Position numbers and translations under genes: made by a program
Shown here: in pieces, positions 41,872 through 50,298 of the stretch
Numbering within the stretch: position 1 is the first letter of the stretch
Layout: each line of letters starts with the position of its first letter
The notes under the pieces: model-generated
What the model saw: the letters and a program-made list of their open reading frames with translations, nothing else
What the model was told of the DNA's origin: nothing
Databases searched by the model: none
From: Azospirillum thiophilum
GTDB taxonomy: Bacteria; Pseudomonadota; Alphaproteobacteria; Azospirillales; Azospirillaceae
NCBI RefSeq assembly: GCF_001305595.1
Contig: NZ_CP012405.1
Coordinates: forward strand, 231,501 to 295,500
DNA length: 64,000 nt
Direction: 5' to 3'

Positions 41872-43398
41872 ATGCTGAACTATCTTGCTACGCCCCTGCT
41901 GGCGGCCACCCGCGGCACGGTAATGGAACCGGATGCCGGCACGCGCAACGCCCTGTGCGATGCCCTGCGCTTCGCGCTTGAAAATTACTATGTCCACCTG
42001 CCGCAGAAGCGGGCCGGCTTCGCCATCGATCCGGTGCAGGCCCTGCAATTGCTGAAGGAATCCGACGGCATCCGCTTCAGCCGGCGGCTGCTGTCCATCA
42101 TCTCCTCCCTGCACGACCGCCACACCACGCTCCGGCTCGCGCCGCCATGGTCCGGCCTGGTGGCCTATGTGCCCTTCCTGCTGGAGCAGTATTTCGAAAA
42201 CGGCCACCCCCGCTACATCGTCACCAAGCGCTTCTTCGGGTTCGAGGAAATCCCGCTGGGCGTCGAGGTCACCCACTGGAACGGCGTTCCAATCCATCTG
42301 TATCTGGAGAATCTGGCGGCAGAGACCCAGGGCGCCCATTGGTCGGCACAGATGCGGCTCGCCCTGTCCAACCTGACCATCCGGCCGCTCGCCTTCATGC
42401 TGCGGCCGAGCGAGGACTGGGTGGCGTTGACCTATGTCGACCCATGGGGCAAGCCATACACCGCCACCACGCCGTGGCGCTGCTACGCCTCCCAGCCGGA
42501 AGCGGTGTCCGGTCCGGTGTCCGGGGCCTACGCGATGGCGCAGGGCGTCGATTACAAGCTGCTGGCGACCGGCGCCTTCCTGCGCGACGCCGGCCGCACC
42601 ACGCAGCCCTCGCCCACCGGCTTCGCCTCGCAGGGGCCGTTCCGCCATGGCCGGGTTCCAACCCCGGCCGGCGAGGCGGGCTATCTGCGCATCTTCACCT
42701 TCCAGTCCGACGCACCGGCTCAATTCGCCGCGACGGCCGCCGGCATCCTGGCATCCCTGCCGCAGGAGCGACTGATCGTCGACATCCGCGGCAACCCCGG
42801 CGGCAACATCCTGGCGGGCCAGAAGCTGGTCGCGCTGCTGGCCGGCGGCCGGATCCCCGGCATGGCCCCCATCGCCTTCCGCAACACCGCCCAGACCCTG
42901 GCGCTGACGACCCTGCCGCCGCTCGCCCCCTGGCACCCGTCGATCCGGTTGCAGACCTCCACCGGGCTCGGATTCTCGCAGGCCTTCAGCATCACGCCGC
43001 TGGACGACCTGCCGCCCTACCGCTATCCGGGCCGCATCCTGCTGATCGTCGACGCGCTGTCCTACAGCACCAGCGATTTCTTCGCCGCCGACTTCGTCGA
43101 CAACGGCCTGGGACCGGTCCTCGGCGTCGATCCGCTGACCGGCGCCGGCGGCGCCAACGTGTGGGAATGGGGGGCGCTGATGGAACTGGCCGGCCCGGCT
43201 GGCGGCGCCGTCGCTCCGCTGCCCCCCGGCTACGAACTGAACCTGTCGGTGCGCCGCGCCCTGCGGACGGGGACCAGCGCCGGCATCCCGATCGAGGATG
43301 TCGGCGTGCCCGCGACCATCGTCCACCACCTGACCAGGACCGACATCCTCGACGAGAACCGCGACCTGATCGCGTTCGCTGCGCGGGTGCTGGGCTGA
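41872..43398 (+). CDS. S41-family peptidase (C-terminal-processing-protease type), no signal peptide
   Basis: The 508-residue protein has an N-terminal helical part, a PDZ-less region (about 100-260) and a tail-specific-protease core: LIVDIRGNPGGNILAGQKLV at 301-320 and the serine region LIVDALSYSTSDFFAADFVD at 391-410, with the nucleophile in the SYSTSD segment. Most S41 enzymes are exported, but the start MLNYLATPLLAATRG shows no standard signal peptide. The ATG follows AAAGGGAG. The gene stands alone, preceded by a 416-bp repeat-bearing leader. Function unknown beyond protease family. Confidence 0.85.
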   Translation: MLNYLATPLLAATRGTVMEPDAGTRNALCDALRFALENYYVHLPQKRAGFAIDPVQALQLLKESDGIRFSRRLLSIISSLHDRHTTLRLAPPWSGLVAYVPFLLEQYFENGHPRYIVTKRFFGFEEIPLGVEVTHWNGVPIHLYLENLAAETQGAHWSAQMRLALSNLTIRPLAFMLRPSEDWVALTYVDPWGKPYTATTPWRCYASQPEAVSGPVSGAYAMAQGVDYKLLATGAFLRDAGRTTQPSPTGFASQGPFRHGRVPTPAGEAGYLRIFTFQSDAPAQFAATAAGILASLPQERLIVDIRGNPGGNILAGQKLVALLAGGRIPGMAPIAFRNTAQTLALTTLPPLAPWHPSIRLQTSTGLGFSQAFSITPLDDLPPYRYPGRILLIVDALSYSTSDFFAADFVDNGLGPVLGVDPLTGAGGANVWEWGALMELAGPAGGAVAPLPPGYELNLSVRRALRTGTSAGIPIEDVGVPATIVHHLTRTDILDENRDLIAFAARVLG

Positions 43399-43410
43399 GA
43401 ATCCCGCTCT

Positions 43411-44211
43411 TCAATCCCGGCCCTTGCCGACCAGCAGCCGCTCCAGCCCATAGACGCGGTCGAGCACCAGCATGGCGGCGACCGTCACGAAGATCAGCGC
43501 CGCCGACACCGCGGCGACCAGCGGGTCGATGTTGTCCTGGATGTAGAGGAACAGGCGCACCGGCAGGGTGGTGGTCTCCGGCGAGGCGATGAAGACGGTC
43601 ATCGTCACCTCGTCGAAGCTGTTGATGAAGGCAAGCACCCAGCCGCTGGCGACGCCCGGCAGGATCAAGGGCAGCGTCACCCGGCGGAAGCAGGTCCAGG
43701 ACGAGGCGCCGAGCGAGGATGCCGCGTTCTCCACCGCGCGGTCCATGCCGGTCGAGGCCGCCAGGATCAGCCGCAGGGCGAAGGGCAGGATGATGATGAC
43801 GTGGCTCAGCACCAGCCCGACGAAGGTGCCGCCCAGCCCGATCATGGTGAAGAAGCGCAGGAAGGCGATGCCGAGCACGATGTGCGGCACCATCAGCGGC
43901 GACAGGAACAGCGCCTGGATCGCCTCGCGCCCGAAGAACTGGTGGCGCGCGATGGCGAGCGCCGCCGGCACCGCCACCAGGATCGCCAGGGTGGAGGACA
44001 CCGCCCCCAGCAGCAGGCTGTCCTTGAAGGCGCGGATGAATTCCGGGTTGTCGCCGATGGCGCGGAACCAGCGCAGCGACAGCCCGTTGGTCGGCAGCGA
44101 CAGATAGCCTTCCGAGGTGAAGGCCACCGCGCAGACGATCAGGATCGGCGCCAGCAGGAAACCCAGGAACAGGACATGGAAGATCAGGGCGACCGGACCG
44201 TTGCGGTTCAT
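43411..44211 (-). CDS. Polyamine-type ABC transporter permease (PotC family)
   Basis: The 266-residue inner-membrane protein has six hydrophobic segments and the EAA-type loop ENAASSLGASSWTCFRRVTLPLILPG near 160-185 (core SLGASSWTCFRRVTLP). Length and order match PotC/YdcV. It overlaps the PotB-type gene by 4 bp, as last gene of the leftward four-gene importer. Converges on the S41 peptidase gene. Confidence 0.92.
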   Translation of the reverse strand: MNRNGPVALIFHVLFLGFLLAPILIVCAVAFTSEGYLSLPTNGLSLRWFRAIGDNPEFIRAFKDSLLLGAVSSTLAILVAVPAALAIARHQFFGREAIQALFLSPLMVPHIVLGIAFLRFFTMIGLGGTFVGLVLSHVIIILPFALRLILAASTGMDRAVENAASSLGASSWTCFRRVTLPLILPGVASGWVLAFINSFDEVTMTVFIASPETTTLPVRLFLYIQDNIDPLVAAVSAALIFVTVAAMLVLDRVYGLERLLVGKGRD

Positions 44212-45128
44212 TCGAACACCTGTTTGTAGCGACGTTCGACCAGCCGGTTGCAGCCGACGATGATGACGACGTTGGCGATCAGCAGCAGCACCGCCACCGT
44301 GGCGCCCAGCGGCCAGTTCAGCGTGTTCAGGAACTCGTCATAGGCCAGCGTCGCCGCCACCTTCAGCCGCCGCCCGCCGATGATCGCCGGGGTGGCGAAG
44401 GCGCTGGCCGCCAGCGCGAAGACGATGATCGAGCCGGACAGGATGCCGGGAACGATCTGCGGCAGCACCACGCGGCGCATCACCGTCAGCGGCCCGGCGC
44501 CCAGCGACAAAGCGGCATTCTCCACCTGGGGATCCAGCCGTTGCAGCGACGCCCAGACCGACAGCACCATGAAGGGCACCAGCACATGGGTCAGCGCGAT
44601 GACCACGCCGGTCTCGGTGTACATGAACTCGATCGGCGTCGCGATCAGACCAAGCGCCATCAGCCCCTGGTTGACCAGCCCGGTCGAACCGAACAGCAGC
44701 GCCCAGCCCAGCGTGCGCGAGACCACCGAGATCAGCAGCGGCCCCAGCACGATCAGCAGGCACAGGCCGCGCCAGGGCGACTTCATCCGGCGCAGGATAT
44801 AGGCCTCCGGCGCGCCAAAAACCGCGCAGAGGATCGTCACCACCGCGGCGATGCGGAAGGTGCGCAGGAAAACCTCGTGGAAATAATCGTCGGCGACGAT
44901 GTCGGCGTAGTTGCCGAGCTGCCAGACATTCTCGATGCCGCCGTAGAAGCTGAAGCTGTTCAGCGACAACAGGAAGGTCATGACCAGCGGCACCAGCAGC
45001 AGCACCGCGAACAATGCCAGGCCGGGAGCGCTCAGCAGATAGGGCACCAGGGGCCAGCGCCGCCGCCGGGGGCCCGCCGGCGGCTGGGTAGCGGCCATTT
45101 GGGGATCGCCGGAAGCCGCCATGCTCAT
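44208..45128 (-). CDS. Polyamine-type ABC transporter permease (PotB family)
   Basis: The 306-residue protein has a 25-residue cytosolic N-terminus, six hydrophobic segments and the loop ENAALSLGAGPLTVMRRVVLPQIVPG near 220-245 (core SLGAGPLTVMRRVVLP). Start overlaps the ATPase stop by 4 bp. Forms the channel with the PotC-type partner. Confidence 0.92.
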   Translation of the reverse strand: MSMAASGDPQMAATQPPAGPRRRRWPLVPYLLSAPGLALFAVLLLVPLVMTFLLSLNSFSFYGGIENVWQLGNYADIVADDYFHEVFLRTFRIAAVVTILCAVFGAPEAYILRRMKSPWRGLCLLIVLGPLLISVVSRTLGWALLFGSTGLVNQGLMALGLIATPIEFMYTETGVVIALTHVLVPFMVLSVWASLQRLDPQVENAALSLGAGPLTVMRRVVLPQIVPGILSGSIIVFALAASAFATPAIIGGRRLKVAATLAYDEFLNTLNWPLGATVAVLLLIANVVIIVGCNRLVERRYKQVFE

Positions 45129-46198
45129 GCTGCCTCCCGGGCGGCGGAGGCCGCCTCCGGATCGGCGGGCATCACCGCCATGTCGTCCGCCCGCCAGCCG
45201 ACCATGACCCGGTCGCGTTCGGCCGGCAGGGGCGAGCCGTCATGCTGGCGGATCACCATCATGCGGCCGGCCGCAGTCTCGATCTCGAACAGCCATTGGG
45301 TGCCCTGGAAGACGCGGGCGAGCACGGTGCCGCCGAGGCCGCCCTCGCCGACGAAGCCGACCTTCTCCGGCCGGACGGCGAGCGCCCCCGGACCGGGCGG
45401 CACCGGCTGCGACACCGGCCAGACGCTGTCGGCGATGGTGATGACCGTGCCGGCCGCCCCACTGCCGACCATGCCGGGCAGCAGGTTGGTTCGACCGAGG
45501 AAATTGGCGACGAAGGCGTTGGCCGGACGGTCGTAGGCCTCCTGCGGGGTGGCGACCTGCTGGATGCGGCCCTTGTTCAAGACGACGACGCGGTCGGACA
45601 GCGCCATCGCCTCCGACTGGTCGTGGGTGACCAGGATCATGGTGGTGCCGACGGTGCGCTGGATGCGGCGCAGCTCGATCTGCATCTCCTCGCGCATCTT
45701 GGCGTCCAGGTTCGACAGCGGTTCGTCCAGCAGCAGCAGGCTCGGCTTGATCACCAGCGCACGGGCCAGCGCCACGCGCTGCTGCTGGCCGCCCGACATG
45801 CGGCGGGGATGGCGGTCGCCATATTGTTCCAGCCCGACCAGCTTCAGCGCATCGGCGACCATGCGGTCGCGGTCGGCCCGGCCGACCTTGCGCATCTCCA
45901 ACCCGAAGCCGACATTCTCCGCCGCGGTCATGTGCGGGAACAGCGCATAGCTCTGGAACACGATGCCGAGCCCGCGCTCGTTCGGCTTCTTGGCCAGCAG
46001 ATCCTGGCCGTCCAGCGTCACCCGCCCGCCATCGGCGTCGAGAAAGCCGGCGATCATCTGCAAGGTGGTGGTCTTGCCGCAGCCCGACGGCCCCAGCAGC
46101 GAAACCAGTTCGCCCTTCTCCACCGTCAGCGAGACATGATCGACCGCCGTCCAGGTGCCGAAACGCTTGGTCAGTTGGTCGAGAACCAGATAAGCCAT
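45125..46198 (-). CDS. Polyamine-type ABC transporter ATP-binding protein (PotA family)
   Basis: The 357-residue ATPase has Walker A LLGPSGCGKTTTLQMI (residues 35-50), signature MSGGQQQRVALARAL near 137, Walker B LLLLDEPLSNLD near 157 and a C-terminal TOBE domain (about 275-345). Normal PotA length. Separated from the binding-protein gene by a 14-bp-stem hairpin. The importer type carries putrescine, spermidine and related amines but relatives carry other substrates. Confidence 0.93.
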   Translation of the reverse strand: MAYLVLDQLTKRFGTWTAVDHVSLTVEKGELVSLLGPSGCGKTTTLQMIAGFLDADGGRVTLDGQDLLAKKPNERGLGIVFQSYALFPHMTAAENVGFGLEMRKVGRADRDRMVADALKLVGLEQYGDRHPRRMSGGQQQRVALARALVIKPSLLLLDEPLSNLDAKMREEMQIELRRIQRTVGTTMILVTHDQSEAMALSDRVVVLNKGRIQQVATPQEAYDRPANAFVANFLGRTNLLPGMVGSGAAGTVITIADSVWPVSQPVPPGPGALAVRPEKVGFVGEGGLGGTVLARVFQGTQWLFEIETAAGRMMVIRQHDGSPLPAERDRVMVGWRADDMAVMPADPEAASAAREAA

Positions 46199-46226
46199 AC
46201 CGTCGTTCCCCTCTCCCTTTTCAGGG

Positions 46227-46260
46227 GCCGCCCGCTCCCCACCATGGGGGAGCGGGCGGC
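46227..46260 (-). terminator. Intercistronic 14-bp-stem hairpin after the polyamine-type binding protein gene
   Basis: A perfect 14-bp stem (46227-46240 with 46247-46260, 6-nt loop) lies 9 bp beyond the binding-protein stop and 28 bp before the ATPase start. No T run follows on the transcribed strand. It probably protects the upstream message or partly terminates, giving more binding protein than ATPase. Confidence 0.55.
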
Positions 46261-46269
46261 ATCAGCCGA

Positions 46270-47319
46270 TCAGCGCTCGATCTCGCGGGTCCAGCGCTTG
46301 TTCCACACTTCGCGGTTCTTGTTGATGGTGTCCCAGTCCACCACCAGCAGCTTGCCGACCTGCTCCGGGCCATAGGGAATGCCGGCCTGTTTCTCGACGG
46401 GCAGCTCCACCGTCTTGTTCACCGGGCCGAAGCCGGCGCTGACGGCCAGCGCGGTCTGCGCCTCGGCACCGAGCATGTGCTGGATGAACTTCTGCGCCTC
46501 GGCCGCATTCTTGCTGCCGGCGATCTGGCAGGCGGCGGAGCCGAGCACGATGCCGCCTTCCTTGGGATAGACGAAGGTGGCGGGGAAGCCGGTGTCGGCC
46601 AACGCCTTGGCCCGGCCCGAACCCCAGACCGCGATCACCGCCTGGTTGCTCTGGAACAGCTCGGTCATCTTGCCGGGCGACGGCTCGTAGGCCAGCACGT
46701 TCGGGTTGATCTTGTCCTTGAATTCCTTGAAGCCCGGATCGATGTTGGTCTCGCCGCCGCCGTTCAGGCGGGCCATCATCACCAGCGCGTGCAGGCCGTA
46801 GCTGTTGTTGATCGGCGGGATCGCAAGCTTCTTCTTGAAGCGCGGATCCTCGATGTCCTTCCAGGAGGTCGGAGCCGGGATCTTGTTCTCGTCGAAATAC
46901 GCCTTGTTGTAGAGGATACCGGTGCCGACCGCACCGAAGTTGATCGCCTTGCCCGACGGCATCTTCGCCAGATCGTAGAGCTGGTCGTAGACAGGCGCCT
47001 TCTCCAGGTCGGCGCAGAAGTTCAGCGCCACCGCCTGGTACATCGGCCCGTCGTCGAGAATGACGACATCGATCTGCTGGTTGCCCTTCTGGGCCTGCAG
47101 CTTGGCGAGATTGTCGGTGGAGTTGCCGGCCACATACTCGACCTTCACCCCGTTCGCCTTCTCGAAGGCCGGGATGATTTCCTTGCGCATGGTCTGCTCG
47201 AAGGAACCGCCATAGGCAGCGACGTAGAGCGTCTTTTCCTGGGCCGCCGCCGTCTGGACCGCGGCCATGCCGCACCACAGGGCTGCCGTCGCCATCAACC
47301 CGCACATCACGGAGCGCAT
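46270..47319 (-). CDS. Polyamine-type periplasmic binding protein (PotD family)
   Basis: The 349-residue protein has a signal peptide (MRSVMCGLMATAALWCGMAAVQTAAAQ) followed by TLYVAAYGGSFEQTMRKEIIP, the start of PotD/YdcS-type binding domains. Two further in-frame ATGs (47325, 47337) exist; AGGAG is 7 bp before 47319 and too near 47325. It starts the leftward importer genes. The linked amine-oxidising operon on the other side of the LysR gene suggests an amine or amino-acid derivative as ligand. Confidence 0.9.
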   Translation of the reverse strand: MRSVMCGLMATAALWCGMAAVQTAAAQEKTLYVAAYGGSFEQTMRKEIIPAFEKANGVKVEYVAGNSTDNLAKLQAQKGNQQIDVVILDDGPMYQAVALNFCADLEKAPVYDQLYDLAKMPSGKAINFGAVGTGILYNKAYFDENKIPAPTSWKDIEDPRFKKKLAIPPINNSYGLHALVMMARLNGGGETNIDPGFKEFKDKINPNVLAYEPSPGKMTELFQSNQAVIAVWGSGRAKALADTGFPATFVYPKEGGIVLGSAACQIAGSKNAAEAQKFIQHMLGAEAQTALAVSAGFGPVNKTVELPVEKQAGIPYGPEQVGKLLVVDWDTINKNREVWNKRWTREIER

Positions 47320-47552
47320 CGTCATTCTCCTCTCCACTTGTCCCTGTTCATGGTCCTGAGCTTCATTGAGCCTGATCTTCGGTCCATGCCGCCGGGCAGG
47401 TCCGGATCGCCGCTTTGACCGTCCGCCGCCTTGCCGTCCGCCATCGCGGCGGGCCGTTTGTCCGGGAAGGTCGTGGTCAGGACATGGAGCAGGGTGATGG
47501 TGCAGTCACATAACCGTCAAATCGAATTCCCGCCATCATTCATCCGAAAATG

Positions 47553-48509
47553 TTATAATTCCGTGCTCCGAACCACTTGCAAGCCGTTCCGGCCTTCGCC
47601 GGCCGGTCCTCCCAGGCTGTCGCGGAAGCGTGTCGTCTCCTCCAGGAAGCCGGCCAGGAAATCCTCGGCGATCATCGACAGCGGCACCTGGGCGGAGCGC
47701 AGGATGGCGATGTCGAAACCGATGCGGGGCGCGAACGGACGAACGACCAGCCCATGCGGGACATAGTCCTGGGCGGTGAAGGGATCGACGATCGACATGC
47801 CATGGCCGGCTGCCACCATGGCGCAGGCGTTCATGGTCAGCTGGGTCTCGACCCGCATCACCCGCCTCACGTCATGATCGGCGAAGATGGTGTCGATGCG
47901 ATAGCGCAACAGCGTCGGCGGGGTGGTCGAGATGAAGCTCTCGCCTTCGAAATCCTTTGGCCCCAGCACATCCTTGGCCGCCAGCGGATGGCCGGGCGGC
48001 AGGATGGCGACGGCGGGAAGCCCGTGGATCTTCTCGGTCAGCACCGCGGCATGCTCGATGGGCGTATGGGCGAATCCCAGCTCGCACTGGCCGGTCGCCA
48101 CCCAGTCCAGGATGATGGGCGAGGTGCTGCCGCGCAGCGCGATGTCGACCCGTGGCCGTTCGGTCAGGAAGCGCGCGACATAGCGCGGCAGGAACCCGAC
48201 GCCCAGCGCCGGCATCGCCGCCACCCGCAGGGTTCCGCTGCGCCGGGAGGTCAGGTCGCGCGCCGTCTGCTCGATCAGGTCCAGCCCGACGAAGGCACGG
48301 TCGACCACCTGATAGAGCGAGATCGCCTCGCTGGTCGGGGCGATGCGGGGACCGCGCCGCTCGAACAGCGTCAGCTTCAGCGCATATTGCAGGTCGCTGA
48401 TCAGGCGGCTGACCGCCGGCTGCGAAATGTTCAGCAACTCCGCCGCCGCGGTGATGCCGCCGGTCAGCATGACGGCACGGAAGGCTTCGATCTGGCGCGG
48501 ATTGATCAT
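47553..48509 (-). CDS. LysR-family transcriptional regulator
   Basis: The 318-residue protein starts MINPRQIEAFRAVMLTGGIT and has the helix-turn-helix TAAAELLNISQPAVSRLISDL (about 20-40; core AAELLNISQPAVSRLI). It resembles NocR/OccR-type LysR proteins that control opine catabolism, which fits the neighbouring opine-oxidase-like genes; that fine assignment is inference. Same strand as the importer behind it and divergent from the oxidase operon at 48870, so it can control both. Confidence 0.85.
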   Translation of the reverse strand: MINPRQIEAFRAVMLTGGITAAAELLNISQPAVSRLISDLQYALKLTLFERRGPRIAPTSEAISLYQVVDRAFVGLDLIEQTARDLTSRRSGTLRVAAMPALGVGFLPRYVARFLTERPRVDIALRGSTSPIILDWVATGQCELGFAHTPIEHAAVLTEKIHGLPAVAILPPGHPLAAKDVLGPKDFEGESFISTTPPTLLRYRIDTIFADHDVRRVMRVETQLTMNACAMVAAGHGMSIVDPFTAQDYVPHGLVVRPFAPRIGFDIAILRSAQVPLSMIAEDFLAGFLEETTRFRDSLGGPAGEGRNGLQVVRSTEL

Positions 48510-48869
48510 GCCGCCCGTCCCATGCCTGCAACGGCAACATAACATTTGGTCATGAAAGGCCCCTTCAAACTGATTTGACAGTTATAGGTTGGCTGCCGAT
48601 GCTGTCGCAAGGATCGAAGAGCGGCCACGCGTCGCCGGGCAGCATTCTGCGGCGCCCAGCCAAAGAAAGCCATGCGGACCGCAAGCCTTCATACGGGAGT
48701 CCGGGGTGCGATGCCGGACCGTCCCGGCATTTGGAAAAGACCACGCGCTGCATTGCCAGGCATTCGGCACCGCCTGCGGGAGCCGGACAAGGAGATGCGC
48801 GCCTCACGAAAACGGCGGCGGCCGGTGCGCAAGGGACATTGCGGGAAACCGGCCGCGGGAGTGGAGACG
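48510..48869. other. Divergent control region between the LysR gene and the oxidase operon
   Basis: The 360 bp carry no supported gene. Near the LysR end lies an AT-richer part with AACATTTGGTCATGAAAGG and TTTGACAGTTATAGG, a possible -35 and operator area for the rightward operon. An in-frame upstream extension of the oxidase reading frame is arginine-rich and lacks a start with a good ribosome site. Nothing else is recognisable. Confidence 0.5.
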
Positions 48870-50003
48870 ATGACTGAGCCCAGTCGGGGCGGAGAGTATG
48901 ACGTCGCCGTGATCGGCGGCGGGCTGGTCGGGTCGGCGCTGGCCTGGGGTCTCGCCCGGTCGGGCCGGAAGGTCGCGATGCTGGACGAGGGCGATATCGC
49001 CGTGCGGCCGTCGCGCGGCAACTTCGCCCTGGTCTGGGTGCAGGGCAAGGGGCTGGGGATGCCGGAATATGCCGGCTGGACCAAGCAGTCCTCCGACCTG
49101 TGGGGCGGCTTCGCCGACCTGCTGCGCGAGCAGACCGGCATCGACGTCGCCTTCCGGCGGTCCGGCGGTTTCATGCCGATGCTGTCGGAAGAGGATCTGC
49201 AGGCCCGCGCCAACACCCTGATGCGGCTGCACAACCAGCCCGACATGATCCGCTACCCCTACGAGGTGATGGACCGCGAGACGCTGCGCAAGGAACTGCC
49301 CTTCATCGGACCCGACGTGGTCGGCGGCACCTATTGCCCGCTCGACGGCCATTGCAACTCGCTGCGGCTGCTGCGGACGCTGCACAAGGGCATCGGCATG
49401 CTGGGCGTGGCATATCTCCCGAACCATCGGGTGGAGCGCATCGACCACCGCGACGGCGGCTTCCGCATGGCGACCGCCGGCGGAGAAATCCGCGCCGGCA
49501 AGGTGGTGCTGGCCGCCGGCCACGACAGCTTGCGGCTGGCGCCGATGGTCGGGCTGTCGGCCCCCGTCCGCCCGCAGCGCGGCCATGTCATCGTGACCGA
49601 GAAGACCGCCCCCTTCCTGCACCATCCCACGGGCTATGTCCGCCAGACCGACGAGGGCGGGGTGATGATCGGCGACAGCTTCGAGGAGGCCGGCCTAGAC
49701 ACGACGTTGCAACCAGGCGTGTCGTCCGCCATCGCAGAGCGCGCCATCCGCTTCTTCCCGCTGCTGGGCAAGCTGAACGTGGTGCGGAGCTGGGCGGCGC
49801 TGCGCGTCCTGACGCCGGACGGCTTCCCGATCTACGAGGAATCGGCGACGGCGCCCGGCGCCTTCGTCGTGACCTGCCACAGCGGCGTGACCCTCGCCGC
49901 CAACCATGCGCTGACGCTGGCGCCGCTGATCGCGGCCGGCGACCTCGGCGACCGCTTTGCGCCCTTCAGCGCCCGGAGGTTCCATGTTTCGCAGGCTGCC
50001 TGA
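48870..50003 (+). CDS. FAD-dependent oxidoreductase, DadA-like (HcnC-type subunit 1)
   Basis: The 377-residue flavoprotein has the dinucleotide-binding motif YDVAVIGGGLVGSALAWGLA (residues 10-29) and a DAO-family fold, as in D-amino-acid dehydrogenase, sarcosine oxidase beta and HcnC. The GNFALVWVQGKGLG insert near 50 is typical of opine-oxidase-like subunits. It overlaps the next gene (2Fe-2S subunit) by 20 bp, showing tight coupling. It should oxidise a C-N bond, passing electrons to the partner subunits and then to the respiratory chain. Confidence 0.88.
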   Translation: MTEPSRGGEYDVAVIGGGLVGSALAWGLARSGRKVAMLDEGDIAVRPSRGNFALVWVQGKGLGMPEYAGWTKQSSDLWGGFADLLREQTGIDVAFRRSGGFMPMLSEEDLQARANTLMRLHNQPDMIRYPYEVMDRETLRKELPFIGPDVVGGTYCPLDGHCNSLRLLRTLHKGIGMLGVAYLPNHRVERIDHRDGGFRMATAGGEIRAGKVVLAAGHDSLRLAPMVGLSAPVRPQRGHVIVTEKTAPFLHHPTGYVRQTDEGGVMIGDSFEEAGLDTTLQPGVSSAIAERAIRFFPLLGKLNVVRSWAALRVLTPDGFPIYEESATAPGAFVVTCHSGVTLAANHALTLAPLIAAGDLGDRFAPFSARRFHVSQAA

Positions 50004-50298
50004 GATCGAGACCGCCGCCAAGACCGCTGCTGAAACGGTCGCCTTCACCATCGACGGCCGAGCCGCCAGCGCCCGGACTGGCGACAGCGTCGCCGCCGCC
50101 CTGCTGGCCAACGGCGTCGTCACCTGCCGCAACACCCCGGTCAGCGGCGCGGCGCGCGGCCCCTACTGCATGATGGGCGTGTGCTTCGACTGCCTCGTCA
50201 CCATCGACGGCACCGGCAACCGCCAGGGCTGCCAGGTGCGGGTATCCCCCGGCATGGCGGTCGAGACCCAGAACGGCAAGCGCGAGGTTGAGCGATGA
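49984..50298 (+). CDS. [2Fe-2S]-binding subunit (HcnA-like)
   Basis: The 104-residue protein is a plant-ferredoxin-like domain with cluster ligands Cys62, Cys67, Cys70 and Cys83 (PYCMMGVCFDCLVTIDG then GCQVRV). This short Fer2_4 type is the small subunit of HcnABC, opine oxidases and D-hydroxyproline dehydrogenase. Start and stop overlap both neighbours (20 bp and 4 bp). Confidence 0.9.
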   Translation: MFRRLPEIETAAKTAAETVAFTIDGRAASARTGDSVAAALLANGVVTCRNTPVSGAARGPYCMMGVCFDCLVTIDGTGNRQGCQVRVSPGMAVETQNGKREVER

